Assembly (NCBI RefSeq): GCF_002941025.1
Contig: NZ_PTJS01000001.1
Coordinates: forward strand, 6,303,766 to 6,367,765
Direction: 5' to 3'
DNA length: 64,000 nt
Source of the DNA: Streptomyces sp. QL37
GTDB lineage: Bacteria; Actinomycetota; Actinomycetes; Streptomycetales; Streptomycetaceae
In this document: positions 16,779 through 29,100 of the stretch, one piece after another
Layout of the letters: each line of letters starts with the position of its first letter
Position numbering within the stretch: the first letter of the stretch is position 1
Translations under genes and position numbers: made by a program
The notes under the pieces: model-generated
The model's database searches: none
What the model saw: the letters and a program-made list of their open reading frames with translations, nothing else
What the model was told of the DNA's origin: nothing

Positions 16779-19700
16779 GCTTCCCGACCGGTCTGCTCGG
16801 CCACGACGACGTGCGCGAGCTCGCCGACCTGTGGGTGACGGCGCTGACCGGACTCGCCCGACACGTGACAGCAGGACCGGGCGGGGGCGGCCGCACCCCC
16901 TCGGACCTGCCGCTCGTCACGGCGACCCAGGCCGAGATCGAGGGCTGGGAGCAGAGCTACCCCGGGCTCGCCGACGTGTGGCCGCTGACCCCGCTGCAAT
17001 CCGGTCTGCTGTTCCACGCGCTGCTGGCCGACACAGCAGTCGACGCCTACAACATGCAGCTCGCGTTCCGCCTCACCGGGCCCGTCGACGCCTTCCGGCT
17101 GCGGGCGGCGGGCCAGGCGCTCCTCGACCGGCACGCCAACCTCAGGGCCGGCTTCACCGGCGACAGCTCGGGCGGCCACGTCCAGATCGTCACCGACGGG
17201 GTGGAGCTGCCCTGGCACGAGGTCGACCTGCGGGACCAGGACGACACGGAGGCCGCCTACGAACGGCTGCTCGCGCAGGACCTGCACACCAACTTCGACC
17301 CGGCCCGGCCACCGCTGCTGCGCATGACTCTGGTCAGGACCGGCGCGGAGCAGTTCGAGCTGGTCTTCACCGCGCACCACCTGCTGTTCGACGGCTGGTC
17401 CCTGCCCGTGCTCGTGCAGGACCTCCTGCGGCTCTACGCCACGGACGGTGACGGTTCGGCGCTGCCGCGGGTCCGCGGCTTCAGGGACTTCCTCGTCTGG
17501 CTCTCCGGCCAGGACCAGGAGGCCTCCGCACAGGCCTGGGCGCGCGAGCTCGCGGGCCTCGAGGAGCCGACCCTGCTGGCACCCGCGGCCTCCGCACACC
17601 CGGAGGGCACCGGCATCGGCGAGGTCGACGTGCCGGTCCCGGAAGCGGTCTCCAGGGCACTGGGGCGGCGCGCGGCCGAGCTCGGCGTCACCCTCAACAC
17701 CCTGGTGCAGGGCGCCTGGTCGATCGTGCTCGGCGGGCTCACCGGACAGCGGGACGTCACGTTCGGGGCAACCGTCTCCGGACGGCCCCCGGCGCTGCCG
17801 GACATCGACTCCATGGTCGGCCTGTTCGTGAACACGCTTCCCGTGAGGGTCCGCCACACGCCCGGCGCCACCCTCGACGACATCCTGAGGGATCTCCAGG
17901 GGCGCCAGGCCGCTCTGCTCGACCACCACCACTACGGCCTGACGGAGATCCACCGGCAGAGCGGACTGAGCGTCCTGTTCGACACGATGATCGCGTTCGA
18001 GTCGTACCCGGTGGACCAGGCGGGCCTGAGCGAGGCCAACACCACCGCGGACATCGCGATCACCGAGGTGCGGCCGTTCACCGGCACCCACTATCCGCTG
18101 ACCGTCATCGCCTCGGCCGATCCGCTGCTGCGTCTGACCCTCCAGCACGAGCGGACGGTCTTCGGCCGGGCGGAGATCGAGGAGACGGCGGCCCGCTTCG
18201 CCCGCGTCCTGCGGCAGATCGCGGACGAGCCGGGCCTCCCGGTCGAGCGGGTGGAGCTGCTCTCGCCGGACGAGCGGGAGCGGGTCCTGGTCGAGTGGAA
18301 CGGCACCGTCACGGGCAACGCCGCGGTGACCGTTCCGGAGGTCTTCGAGCGCCAGGCGGCCGCCGACCCGGCCGCCGTGGCACTGGTCTGCGGCGAAACA
18401 ACCCTGGCGTACGGGGAGCTGAACGCCTGGGCCGACCGGATCGCCGGCGAACTGGTACGTCTCGGCGTCGGTCCGGAGACCGTGGTGGCGGTGGCGCTGC
18501 CGAGGACACCGCAGCTGGTGGTGGCCCTCCTCGCGGTGCTGAAGGCCGGCGGCGCCTATCTGCCGATCGACCCGGCCTACCCCAGCGCACGCCTGGAATA
18601 CGTCCTGAACCACGCCCGCCCGCGCCTGATCGTCACGGACGCCGCGACGGAACAGGTGCTGGCGAAGACCGACGCCGAGCGGCGGCACTTCGCCGACCTC
18701 GACGTCGGGGCCGGCACCGCGCCCACCACGGGCAGGGTGGCGGTGCGCCCGGCCAACACGGCGTACGTGATGTACACGTCCGGGTCGACGGGGACGCCGA
18801 AGGGCGTGGCCATCACGCACGGGAACGTCACCAACGGCATCGCCCACCTGGCCACCGTCCTCGGCGCGCCGACGCGCTGGCGGATGCTGGCCGGCACGTC
18901 CGTCAACTTCGACGTGTCGGTGTTCGAGATGTTCACCACGCTCTCCACCGGCGGCAGCATCGATCTGGTCCGTGACGTTCTCGTCCTGGGCGAGGGCAAC
19001 GGCCGCGCGGTGGACGTGGTGAGCACGGTCCCGTCGGTCTTCGCCGAGCTCCTGGAGCAGGCCGCGGACAGGATCGGCGCGGACACCATGGTGTTCGCGG
19101 GCGAGGCGCTGCCAGGCGGCCTGGTGCGCCGCATACGCGAGCTGAACCCCGCGGCGCGCGTCGTCAACGGGTACGGGCAGAGCGAGACGTTCTACGCCAC
19201 CGCGTTCTCCCTGCCCGTGGGGCAGGAGTGGACCGCGGACGGCGGGCTCCCCATCGGAGCTCCGCTCGGCGATGTGCGCACCTACGTGCTCGGCCCCGGC
19301 CTGGCCCCGGTGCCGCCGGGCGTGGCGGGCGAGCTGTACGTGGCGGGTGCCTGCATGGGCCGCGGCTACCACCGGCAGCCCGGCCTGACCGCCGACCGCT
19401 TCGTCGCCGACCCGTACGGTCCCGCCGGGGCCCGCATGTACCGCACGGGCGACCTGGCCCGCTGGAACGGCGAGGGCCAGCTGGAGTACGCGGGCCGCGG
19501 CGACGACCAGGTCAAGGTACGCGGGTTCCGGATCGAGCCGGGCGAGGTCGAGGCCGCTCTGGCCGCCTGCCCCGGAGTCGGCCAGAGCGTGGTCACCGTC
19601 CGCGACGACCAGCGCGGCGCCAGGCGTCTGGTGGGATACGTGACACCGGCGCAGCCAGGCACCGACCTGGCCGTGGACAAACTCCGCGCCCAACTGGCCG

Positions 19701-20107
19701 AGCGCCTGCCGGAGTACATGGTCCCGGCCGCGTTCATGGTCCTCGACCGCTTCCCGCTCGCACCCAACGGCAAGCTCGACCGCAAGGCGCTTCCCGAACC
19801 GGAACTCGTCGGCGGTGTCTACCGCGCGCCGAGGAACCCGCAGGAAGAGGTGCTCTGCGAGCTGTTCGCCGAGGTCCTCGGCGTGGAACGGGTCGGCATC
19901 GACGACTCGTTCTTCGACCTCGGCGGACACTCACTCCTCGCCACCCGGCTCGCCAGAAAGATCCTTCTGCGGCTCGGCTTCGAGGTGGCGATCCGAACGA
20001 TCTTCGAAACCCCCACCGTCGCTGAACTGTCGGGGAATGGGAAAGGCAAGGCCAGGTCCAGCAGGCCCCGGCTGCGCAGGATGACCGAAGGGGCAGATTC
20101 AAAGTGA
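15857..20107 (+). CDS. NRPS (E)-C-A-T, C-terminal part of the broken second gene
   Basis: This is the longest frame after the inverted block. Its first roughly 114 residues are translation of inverted DNA, and authentic E-domain sequence resumes at about 16200 ([11 protein letters not shown]). It is in the same frame as the GTG at 4409, so it is the continuation of that gene rather than an independent one. Domains: second half of the M4 E domain (RTVGWFT, GIGYGLL, NYLGRF) to about 16900; M5 DCL C domain about 16950-18240 ([19 protein letters not shown] near 17377); A about 18290-19830 ([10 protein letters not shown] near 18778, GYGQSET, code DVFSVAGYAK, substrate not assigned); T with GGHSL near 19921. 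It ends with a basic RPRLRRM tail and a GTGA overlap with the terminal NRPS gene. Confidence 0.9.
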   Translation: MPLSGMASSCSLTALSTPPAAGPPASASSTSNPATSRRTGNMLVNQPTVRDRSAPGTTSSSRPWPSRRISAEDSDTPRPSRHFARASANAASNPSFTPPWNAEGTAVSTASVTSAVPSAFHGGVNDGLLAALALALAKWREGRGVSESSALIRLEGHGREEEVVPGADLSRTVGWFTSMFPVRLDVAGFEVDEALAGGPAAGGVLKAVKEQLLAIPDKGIGYGLLRHLNPDTAPQLAETGMGQIGFNYLGRFSATDMPENLRGLGWTQAPGAGALAAPDADMPVMAAVDVNAAVTDFSDGARLDAAFSFPTGLLGHDDVRELADLWVTALTGLARHVTAGPGGGGRTPSDLPLVTATQAEIEGWEQSYPGLADVWPLTPLQSGLLFHALLADTAVDAYNMQLAFRLTGPVDAFRLRAAGQALLDRHANLRAGFTGDSSGGHVQIVTDGVELPWHEVDLRDQDDTEAAYERLLAQDLHTNFDPARPPLLRMTLVRTGAEQFELVFTAHHLLFDGWSLPVLVQDLLRLYATDGDGSALPRVRGFRDFLVWLSGQDQEASAQAWARELAGLEEPTLLAPAASAHPEGTGIGEVDVPVPEAVSRALGRRAAELGVTLNTLVQGAWSIVLGGLTGQRDVTFGATVSGRPPALPDIDSMVGLFVNTLPVRVRHTPGATLDDILRDLQGRQAALLDHHHYGLTEIHRQSGLSVLFDTMIAFESYPVDQAGLSEANTTADIAITEVRPFTGTHYPLTVIASADPLLRLTLQHERTVFGRAEIEETAARFARVLRQIADEPGLPVERVELLSPDERERVLVEWNGTVTGNAAVTVPEVFERQAAADPAAVALVCGETTLAYGELNAWADRIAGELVRLGVGPETVVAVALPRTPQLVVALLAVLKAGGAYLPIDPAYPSARLEYVLNHARPRLIVTDAATEQVLAKTDAERRHFADLDVGAGTAPTTGRVAVRPANTAYVMYTSGSTGTPKGVAITHGNVTNGIAHLATVLGAPTRWRMLAGTSVNFDVSVFEMFTTLSTGGSIDLVRDVLVLGEGNGRAVDVVSTVPSVFAELLEQAADRIGADTMVFAGEALPGGLVRRIRELNPAARVVNGYGQSETFYATAFSLPVGQEWTADGGLPIGAPLGDVRTYVLGPGLAPVPPGVAGELYVAGACMGRGYHRQPGLTADRFVADPYGPAGARMYRTGDLARWNGEGQLEYAGRGDDQVKVRGFRIEPGEVEAALAACPGVGQSVVTVRDDQRGARRLVGYVTPAQPGTDLAVDKLRAQLAERLPEYMVPAAFMVLDRFPLAPNGKLDRKALPEPELVGGVYRAPRNPQEEVLCELFAEVLGVERVGIDDSFFDLGGHSLLATRLARKILLRLGFEVAIRTIFETPTVAELSGNGKGKARSSRPRLRRMTEGADSK

Positions 20108-23100
20108 TTCCGTTGTCATACGCGCAGCGACGGCTGTGGTTCCTCGACCAGTTCGAGGGGCCCAACGCGAAGTACAACATCTCGCTGGCACTGAGGCTGA
20201 CCGGAGAGCTGGACCCCGCGGCCCTCCGCGCGGCACTGCACGACGTGGTGGGCCGCCACGAGGCCCTGCGGACGCTGATCGGAGTCGAGGAGTCGGGCGC
20301 GCCGTACCAGCGGGTGCTGCCGGCCGACGAGACCGGCCTCGACGTGACCTTCTCGGCGGTGGAGCGCGAAGGGGTGCCCGACGCGATAGCCGGAGCGGTG
20401 GCGCACGCCTTCGACCTGGCCGGGGAGATTCCGGTGCGGGCGCGGGTGTTCCGGTGCGCGCCGGACGAGCACGTCCTCGTCATCGTGGTGCACCACATCG
20501 CCGCGGACGGCGAGTCGCTGGCGCCCCTGGCCCGTGACCTGGTCACCGCCTACACCGCGCGCCGCGGGGGCGGAGCCCCGCAGTGGGAGGAACTCCCGGT
20601 CCAGTACACCGACTACACCCTTTGGCAGCAGGAGCTGCTGGGCTCCGAGGACGACCCCGAGAGCAGAGTGTCGTCCCAGTTCGCCTACTGGCAGACCGAG
20701 CTGACGGGAGTTCCGCAGCCGCTGCAACTGCCCACCGACCGGCCTCGCCGGGCGGTGGCAGGTTCCCCCGGCGACCTCGTCGCCTTCACCGTCGACACCG
20801 AACTCGCCGCCCAGGTCGAGAGATTCGCTCTCAGCCGGCGTGCGTCCCTGTCGATGGTGCTGCAGGCCGCGCTCGCCGTGCTCCTCGGACGGCTCGGCGG
20901 CGGCGACGACATCACGATCGGCTCCCCGATCGCGGGGCGCACCGACGAGGCCCTGGCCGACCTGGTGGGCTGCTTCGCGAACACGTGGGTGCTGCGCGCG
21001 GACCTGTCCGGCGACCCGACCTTCGAGGAGGTCGTCGACCGGGTGCGGGACAAGGCGTTGACGGCGTACGACCACCAGGACGTGCCCTTCGAGCGGCTCG
21101 TGGAGCTGCTCAACCCGGAGCGCTCCACCGCCTACCACCCGCTGTTCCAGACGCTGTTCACCTGGCAGAACATCACCACACCGGAGTTCGACCTGCCCGG
21201 TCTGCGGGTCGGCTTCGAGCCCGTGGGCATCGAGTCGGCCAAGTTCGACCTGTCCTTCACCCTGGGTGAGTCGGTCACCGAGGCCGGCCGCACCATCGAG
21301 GGGACCATCGACTACGCCACGGACCTCTTCGACCGGGGAACCGTTCAGGCCATGACTGAGCGGCTCGTGCACGTGCTGCGCCAGGTGGCGGCTGAGCCCG
21401 GCCGCTGTGTCGCGGACGTGGACGTGCTGTCCCCGGCCGAGCGGGACCAGATCCTGGTCGAGTGGAACGACACCCGGAGGGCTGTCTCCGACCTGACGGT
21501 TCCGGAGCTCTTCGCCCGGCAGGCCGCGGCCACCCCGGACGCGGTTGCCGTGATCAGCGGCGACACGACACTCACGTACCGCGAGCTCGACGCACGCGCC
21601 AACCAGGTGGCGCACTGGCTGATCGAACGGGGAGCGCGCGCCGAGAGCCTCGTCGCGGTGGCGCTGCCGCGCTCGCCCGAGCTGATCGTGGCGCTGCTCG
21701 CCGTGCTGAAGACCGGTGCCGCCTACCTCCCGGTCGACCTCGGCTTCCCGGCCGCCCGCAATGAATCGGTCCTCAGGGACGCCGCCCCCGCGGTCGTGCT
21801 GGACAGCGACGCGCTGGCACGGGACTTCGGCGCGTACCCGGTCGACGCCCCGGACGTGACCGGCAGATCGATGACATCGGCCGCCTACGCCATCTACACC
21901 TCCGGTTCGACGGGCGTACCCAAGGGCGTGGTGGTCTCCCACGGGGCCCTCGGCAACTTCCTCGCCTCGATGCAGGAGCACATCGGACTGCGGCCGGAGG
22001 ACCGGCTGCTGGCCGTCACCACGATCGCCTTCGACATCGCCGGGCTCGAGGTCTTCCTCCCTCTGCTCCACGGTGCCGGGCTCGTCGTCGTGGACAAGGA
22101 CGTCATCCTTCAGCCCTCCGCCGTGCTCGACGTGGTGCGTCGGACCGGCGTCTCGGTGGTGCAGGCCACCCCCGCGTTCTGGCAGATGCTGGCCGCCCAC
22201 GACCCCGCGGGCCTCACAGGTCTGCGTGTCCTGGTGGGCGGCGAGGCGCTGCCCACCGACCTCGCCGCGCTGCTGCACAAGCACGCGGCGCAGGTCACCA
22301 ACGTCTACGGGCCGACCGAGACCACCATCTGGTCCACCCTCGCCCCGGTCACCGTCACCGAAGGGGCCCCGCCGATCGGCCGCCCCATCGGGAACACGCA
22401 GGTGTACGTCCTGGACGCGACGCTGCGACCGGTGGCGCCCGGCGTGATCGGTGACCTGTACATCGCGGGTGACGGTGTGGCCCGCGGCTATCTCAACCGC
22501 CCCGGCCTGACCGCGGAGCGCTTCATCGCGAACCCCTTCTCCCCGGGGCACCGGATGTACCGCACCGGAGACCTCGCGCAGTGGTCCGCCGCGGGCTGCC
22601 TCTCGTACGCGGGCCGCGCGGACAACCAGGTCAAGGTCCGAGGCTTCCGCATCGAACTGGGCGAGATCGAAACGGCACTGACGCTGCACCGGGGCGTCGC
22701 CCAGGCCGCGGCCGTCGCCTGGACCGAGGAGTCCGGAGGCACGCGCCTCGCCGGATATGTCGTGCCGGCGGCCGACGCCGAACCCCTCGACCCGGCCGCT
22801 CTGCGGGAGTTTGTGGCGGAGCGGTTGCCGGAGTACATGGTTCCGGCAGCCCTCGTGGTCCTGGACGCGCTGCCGCTGACCGCGAACGGGAAGGTGAATC
22901 GTAAGGCCCTGCCGGAGCCGGAGTTCGCGGCAACTGTGTCGCGTGCGCCGAGGACTCCGCAGGAGGAGGTCCTGTGCGGTCTGTTCGCCGAGGTGCTGGG
23001 TCTGGACTCGGTGGGTGTGGAGGACTCGTTCTTCGATCTGGGTGGGCATTCGCTGCTTGCGACGCGTCTGGTTTCGCGGATCCGGGCGGGGTTCGGTGTC

Positions 23101-26100
23101 GAGCTCGGGGTGCGTGCGGTGTTCGAGGCGCCGACGGTTGCCGGGCTGGCCTCGCGGCTGGACGGCGGGCGTCAGTCGCGTCCCGCGTTGGTTGCCGGGG
23201 TGCGTTCGGAGCGGCTTCCGTTGTCGTATGCGCAGCGTCGGCTGTGGTTCCTGGACCAGCTGGAAGGCCCCGGCGCGACCTACAACCTGCCGTTCGCGCT
23301 GCGCTTGACCGGCGGCGTCGACGAAGCCGCGGTGCGGGTGGCGCTGACCGACGTGGTGGGGCGGCACGAGAGCCTGCGCACCGTGTTCGAGACGGTGGAC
23401 GGCGAGCCCTCACAGCGGATCCTGGCGGACGTCGTGCCGGAGCTGCACGTCGTCGCGGTCGGCGAGGACGAGTTGCCGTCCGTGATCGAGAAGGCCGCGG
23501 CGTGCACGTTCGACCTGGCAGGTGAGATCCCGATACGCGCGTGGCTGTTCGAGCTCTCCGCGGACGAGCACGTGCTGATGCTGGTCCTGCATCACATCGC
23601 GGCGGACGGGTGGTCGATGGCGCCGCTGCTGCGTGACCTGTCCGTCGCTTATGGTGCGCGGCTTGAGGGCGGGGTTCCGGAGTTCGTGGTGCTGCCGGTG
23701 CAGTACGCGGACTACGCGTTGTGGCAGCGGGAGGTGCTGGGTTCGGAGGAGGACCCGGACAGTGCTGTCAGCGAACAGCTGGCTTACTGGAAGGGTGTGT
23801 TGGAGGGTTCGCCGGCTGAGCTTGCGTTGCCGTACGACCGGCCGCATCCCGCGGTGCCCTCGCATGTCGGGCGGACGGTTCCGTTCGAGGTGGATGCGGA
23901 GGTGCACCGGGGTCTGCTGCGGCTGGCGCGTGAGCGTGATGTGACGCTGTTCATGGTGCTCAATGCCGCTCTGGCGGTGGTTCTGTCGCGGATGGGTGCC
24001 GGTGAGGACGTGCCGGTGGGTGCGGCGATGGCCGGGCGTGGCGATGAGGCTCTGGATGATCTGGTCGGGTTCTTCGTGAACACGGTCGTTCTGCGTACGG
24101 ATCTGTCGGGTGATCCGTCGTTCGTGGAGTTGTTGGAGCGGGTGCGTGAGGTGCATCTGGGTGCGCATGCGCATGTGGATGTGCCGTTCGACCGGCTGGT
24201 GGACGCGCTGGGTCTGGACCGGTCGGCATCCCGGCAGGCGCTGTTCCAGGTGATGCTGGTCCTGCAGAACAACAGCCACGGCCACCTCGCCTTCCCCGGC
24301 GTCGAAGCGGGCGCGGAACACGTCGAGCTGAGCGTCGCCAAGTTCGACCTGACCGTGCATCTCGCCGAGGGCGCCGACGCCCAGGGCGAACCGGCCGGAC
24401 TGCGTGGCGGCCTGGAGTACGCCGTCGACGTCTTCGACCACGACACCGCCGAAGCGCTGGCGCGCAGGCTCCACCGGGTCCTCGGGGCCATGGTCGCGGA
24501 TCCCGGCGCCAAGGCCGGCCGGGTGGACGTGCTGCTGCCCGGTGAGCGCGAGGAGCTGGCGTCCTGGAATGACACGGCGACCGGCGCGCCCGTGCGGACA
24601 TGGCCCGAGGTGTTCGCCGAGCGGGTGGCACGGACGCCGGACGCTCCGGCCGTGCTGTCGGACGAACTTCGTCTGACGTATGCGGAGTTGGACGCACGCG
24701 CCGAGCGTGTGGCGCGTTGGCTCGTCCGGCAGGGGGTGGGCGCCGAGGACGTGGTGGCGCTGCCCCTGACGCGGTCCGTCGAGCTGGTGGTGGCCGCGCT
24801 CGCGGTGTCCCGGGTGGGAGCGGCATGGCTGCCGGCCGATCCGGCGTATCCGGCGGAGCGGCTGCGGTTCATGCTCGACGACGTGCGTCCGCGCCTCGTC
24901 CTCGACTCCGAGGAGTTGGCACGGATCGAGTCCGGCCCCGACGACGGGGACGCCTCCGCGGTCCGCGTGCCGCCGGCCCCCTCCCAGCTGGCGTACGTGA
25001 TCTACACCTCCGGTTCGTCCGGTGTACCGAAGGGCGTCGCGGTCAGCCACTCCGGGTTGATGAGTCTTGCCGCGTCCATGGCTGAGCGCTCCGGGGCGGA
25101 GGCGGGGAGCCGGGTGCTTCAGCTGACGTCGCCGAGCTTCGACGCCTCGGTGATGGAGATGATGCTCGCCTTCGGCGTGGGCGCGACGCTGGTCGTGGCC
25201 CCCGAGGGCCGCCTCGCGGGCGAGGCCCTGGGAGAGGTGATGGTCCGCCACGGGGTGACCCACGCCCTGATCCCGCCCGCGGTCCTCGCGACCGTGCCGG
25301 AGCTTCCCGAGGGAATCCTGACCAGCCCGGTCGTGGGCGGCGAGGCCTGCCCCGCCGAACTGGTGGACCTGTGGGCCCCCGGGCGGCGCATGATCAACGC
25401 GTACGGCCCGACCGAGGTGACGATCACCGGCACGATGAGCGCCCCCCTGGTGTCGACCGGGCAGACCCCGTCGATCGGCGGTCCCGTCGCGGACACCCGG
25501 GTGTACGTCCTCGACAACCGCCTGCAGCCGGTCCCGCCGGGCGTGGTGGGCGAACTGTACGTCGCGGGCGCCGGCCTGGCCCGCGGCTATGTGAACCGGG
25601 CGGGCCTGACGTCCGAACGGTTTGTGGCCAGCCCGTTCGGTACGGGCGAGCGCCTCTACCGGACCGGTGACCTGGTCCGCTGGAACGGCGAGGACGGCCT
25701 GGCGTACGTGGGCCGCGCGGACGAACAGGTCAAGATCCGCGGCTTCCGCATCGAGCTGGGCGAGGTGGAGTCGGCGCTGGCCGCCCACCCCGACATCGCC
25801 CAGGCTGTGGCCCTCGTCCGGGAGGGCGGCGGGAGCCGGGGCAGGCAGCTGGTCGCGTACGTCGTGCCCGAGGACGCGACGGCTCCAGACCCGATGGCGC
25901 TGCGGGAGTTCACGGGCGGGCGGCTGCCCGAGTACATGGTCCCCGCCGCAGTCGTCGTGCTGGACGAGCTGCCGCTGAACACGAACGGCAAGCTGGACCG
26001 CAAGGCCCTCCCGGAGCCGCAGTTCACCGGTGGCGTCTACAGGGCACCGCGCAATCCGCAGGAAGAGGTGCTGTGCGGCCTGTTCGCCGCCGTCCTCGGA

Positions 26101-29100
26101 GTGGACACCGTGGGCGTCGACGACTCGTTCTTCGACCTGGGCGGCCACTCCCTGCTCGCCACCCGGCTGATCTCGCGCATCCGCTCCGCGCTCGGCGCGG
26201 AGCTGGGGGTCCGTACGGTCTTCGAGGCACCGACCGTCGCCGAACTGGCTGCCCGCCTTCAGGACGCGTCCGGCGCGCGCCCCGCGCTGACGCGTGCCGT
26301 GCGGCCCGAGCGGCTGCCGCTCTCCTTCGCGCAGCGACGGCTGTGGTTCCTCGACCAGTTCGAGGGCCCGAGCGCGACGTACAACGTCCCGATCGCGCTG
26401 CGCCTCACCGGGAAGGTGGACGTCGAGGCGCTGCGGGCGGCGCTCTCCGACGTGGTGGGCCGGCATGAGAGCCTGCGCACCCTGATCGCCGTCGACGGGA
26501 CGGGCGTTCCCTTCCAGCGGGTGCTCCCGGCCGACGATGCCGTCCTGGACCTGACCGTGCGCCCGGTGCGGCCCGAGGGCGTCCCGGACACGATCGAGAA
26601 GGCCGCGGCCCACGTCTTCGACCTCGCGACGCAGATCCCCCTCGACGCCTCGCTCCACGAGGTGGCCCCGGACGACTTCGTCCTGGTGCTCGTCGTGCAC
26701 CACATCGCGGGCGACGGCGAGTCCATGGCCCCACTGGCCCGTGACCTGGTGCGCGCGTACACGGCCCGTAGGGACGGAGTCGCCCCCGAGTGGGACGAAC
26801 TCCCCGTCCAGTACGCCGACTACACGCTGTGGCAGGAGGAACTGCTCGGCTCGGACGACGATCCCGACAGCAGGCTGGCGGGCCAGTTCGGCTACTGGCG
26901 CGGAGAGCTCGGGTTCGACGAGGAGGCCCACCCGGTCGCCCCTGTGGCTCGGGGCCGGGGGGCCACGGTCCCGATCGTGCTGCAGGCCGCCCTCGCGGTG
27001 CTGCTGCGCCAGCTCGGCGGTGGCGACGACGTCACGATCGGTTCGCCGATCGCGGGGCGCACCGACGAGGCCCTGGCCGATCTGGTCGGGTTCTTCGCCA
27101 ACACGTGGGTGCTGCGCGCGGACCTGTCCGGCGACCCGACCTTCGAGCAGTTCGTCGACCGGGTGCGGGACAAGGCGTTGACGGCGTACGACCACCAGGA
27201 CGTGCCCTTCGAGCGGCTCGTGGAGCTGCTCAACCCGGAGCGCTCCACCGCCTACCACCCGCTGTTCCAGGTGATGTTCGCCTGGCAGAACGTGAGCACA
27301 CCCGACTTCGACCTGCCCGGTCTGCACGTGGGCTTCGAGCCGGTGGCGTTCGACCTGGCGAAGTTCGACCTGTTCTTCAGCATGAGCGAGTACACGGGGC
27401 CGGACGGACGCGCCCTGCACGGCACCGTGGAGTACGCGGCCGACCTCTTCGACCGGGAGACCGCCCAGCTCATCTCGGAACGCTTCGTGCGGATACTGCG
27501 GCAGCTGATCACCGCCCCCGCCGTGCACATCGCCGGTGCCGACCTCCTCTCGCCCGCCGAGCGCGAGCAGGTGCTCGGGGAGTGGAACGACACCGAAGCG
27601 CACACCCCGGCGCTGACCGTCCCGGACATGATCGAGCGTCAGGCCGCAGCCACACCGGACGCGCCCGCGGTGACGTACGGGGAGGAGACGCTGACCTACG
27701 GCGAGCTCAACGCGCGGGCGAACCGGCTCGCCCGTGAGCTGGTCCGGCTCGGCCAGGGACCGGAGTCGGTGGTCGGCCTGGCGCTGCCCCGCTCGGCCGA
27801 CCTCGTCGTCGGCTTGCTGGGCGTGCTCAAGTCGGGTGCCGGATACCTTCCGATCGACCCGCGCTACCCGAGCGCGCGCCTTGACCACGTGCTCTCCGAC
27901 GCGGCGCCCGGACTGCTCCTCACCACGGCCGGGACGGCCGATGTGCTGCCGGAGCACGATGTTCCGTGCCTGTACCTCGACGGCCTCGACCTGACCGCCG
28001 GCGAGGGAGCCGACCTCGCAGCCGAGGAGCGCCGTGGCCCGTGGGGCCCGGGCAACCTGGCGTACCTGATGTACACGTCGGGCTCCACGGGCCGCCCCAA
28101 GGGTGTGGCCATCACGCACGCGGGCCTGGTGAACGGCGTACTGAGACTGGCCGACGTGCTCGGCGTACGGGCCGGATCTCGCATGCTGGGCGCCACCTCG
28201 ATCAATTTCGACGTGTCGGCCTCCGAGGTCTTCACCGCCTTGAGCCACGGGGCGTGCGTGGACGTGGTGCGCGACGTGCTGGAGCTGGCCGAACGCGACA
28301 GCTGGACCGGTGGAGTGGTCCAGGCGGTCCCGTCGGTGTTCTCCGAGATCCTGGACGAGATCGCCGGGAAGACGCGGGTGGACACCGTGGTGCTCGCCGG
28401 CGACGGACTGCCCGCGACGCTGCTGGAGCGGATGCGCACAGCGATGCCGCACACCCGCCTCGTCCAGGCGTACGGGCAGACCGAGTCCTTCTACGCGACG
28501 GCCTTCGTGGTCCCGGACGACTGGTCCGGCCAGGGCAAGGTCCCGATCGGCAGCCCCCTCGGCAACATGCGCACCTATGTGCTGGGTTCCGGTCTCGTGC
28601 CGGTCCCGGTCGGCGTCACGGGGGAGCTGTACGTGGCGGGCGCGGTCGGCCGTGGCTACCACGGTCGGGCGGAGCTGACCGCGGAACGCTTCGTGGCCGA
28701 CCCGTTCGGCCGTCCCGGCGACAGGATGTACCGCACCGGTGACCTGGCCCGCTGGGGAGCTGACGGGAAGCTGGAGTTCGTCGGGCGGGCGGACGCGCAG
28801 ATGAAGATCCGGGGTCTGCGCATCGAACCTGCGGAGATCGAGGCAGCCATCACCGCGCACCCGGGCGTCGGCAAGGCCGTCGTACAGCTGCGGGCCGGAC
28901 AGTCGTCGGCCGCCGAGCGGCTCGTCGGATACGTCGTCCCCGCGGACGCCGACGGGGACGCGGAAGAGCGGACGGGTTCGCCCGCGGGGACCGGTGGACT
29001 CGACGCCGACGAGCTGCTGCGCTTCGTGTCGGGCCGGCTCCCCGAGTTCATGGTCCCGGCGGCATTCGTCGTACTCGATCGCTTCCCCCTGGACCCCAAC

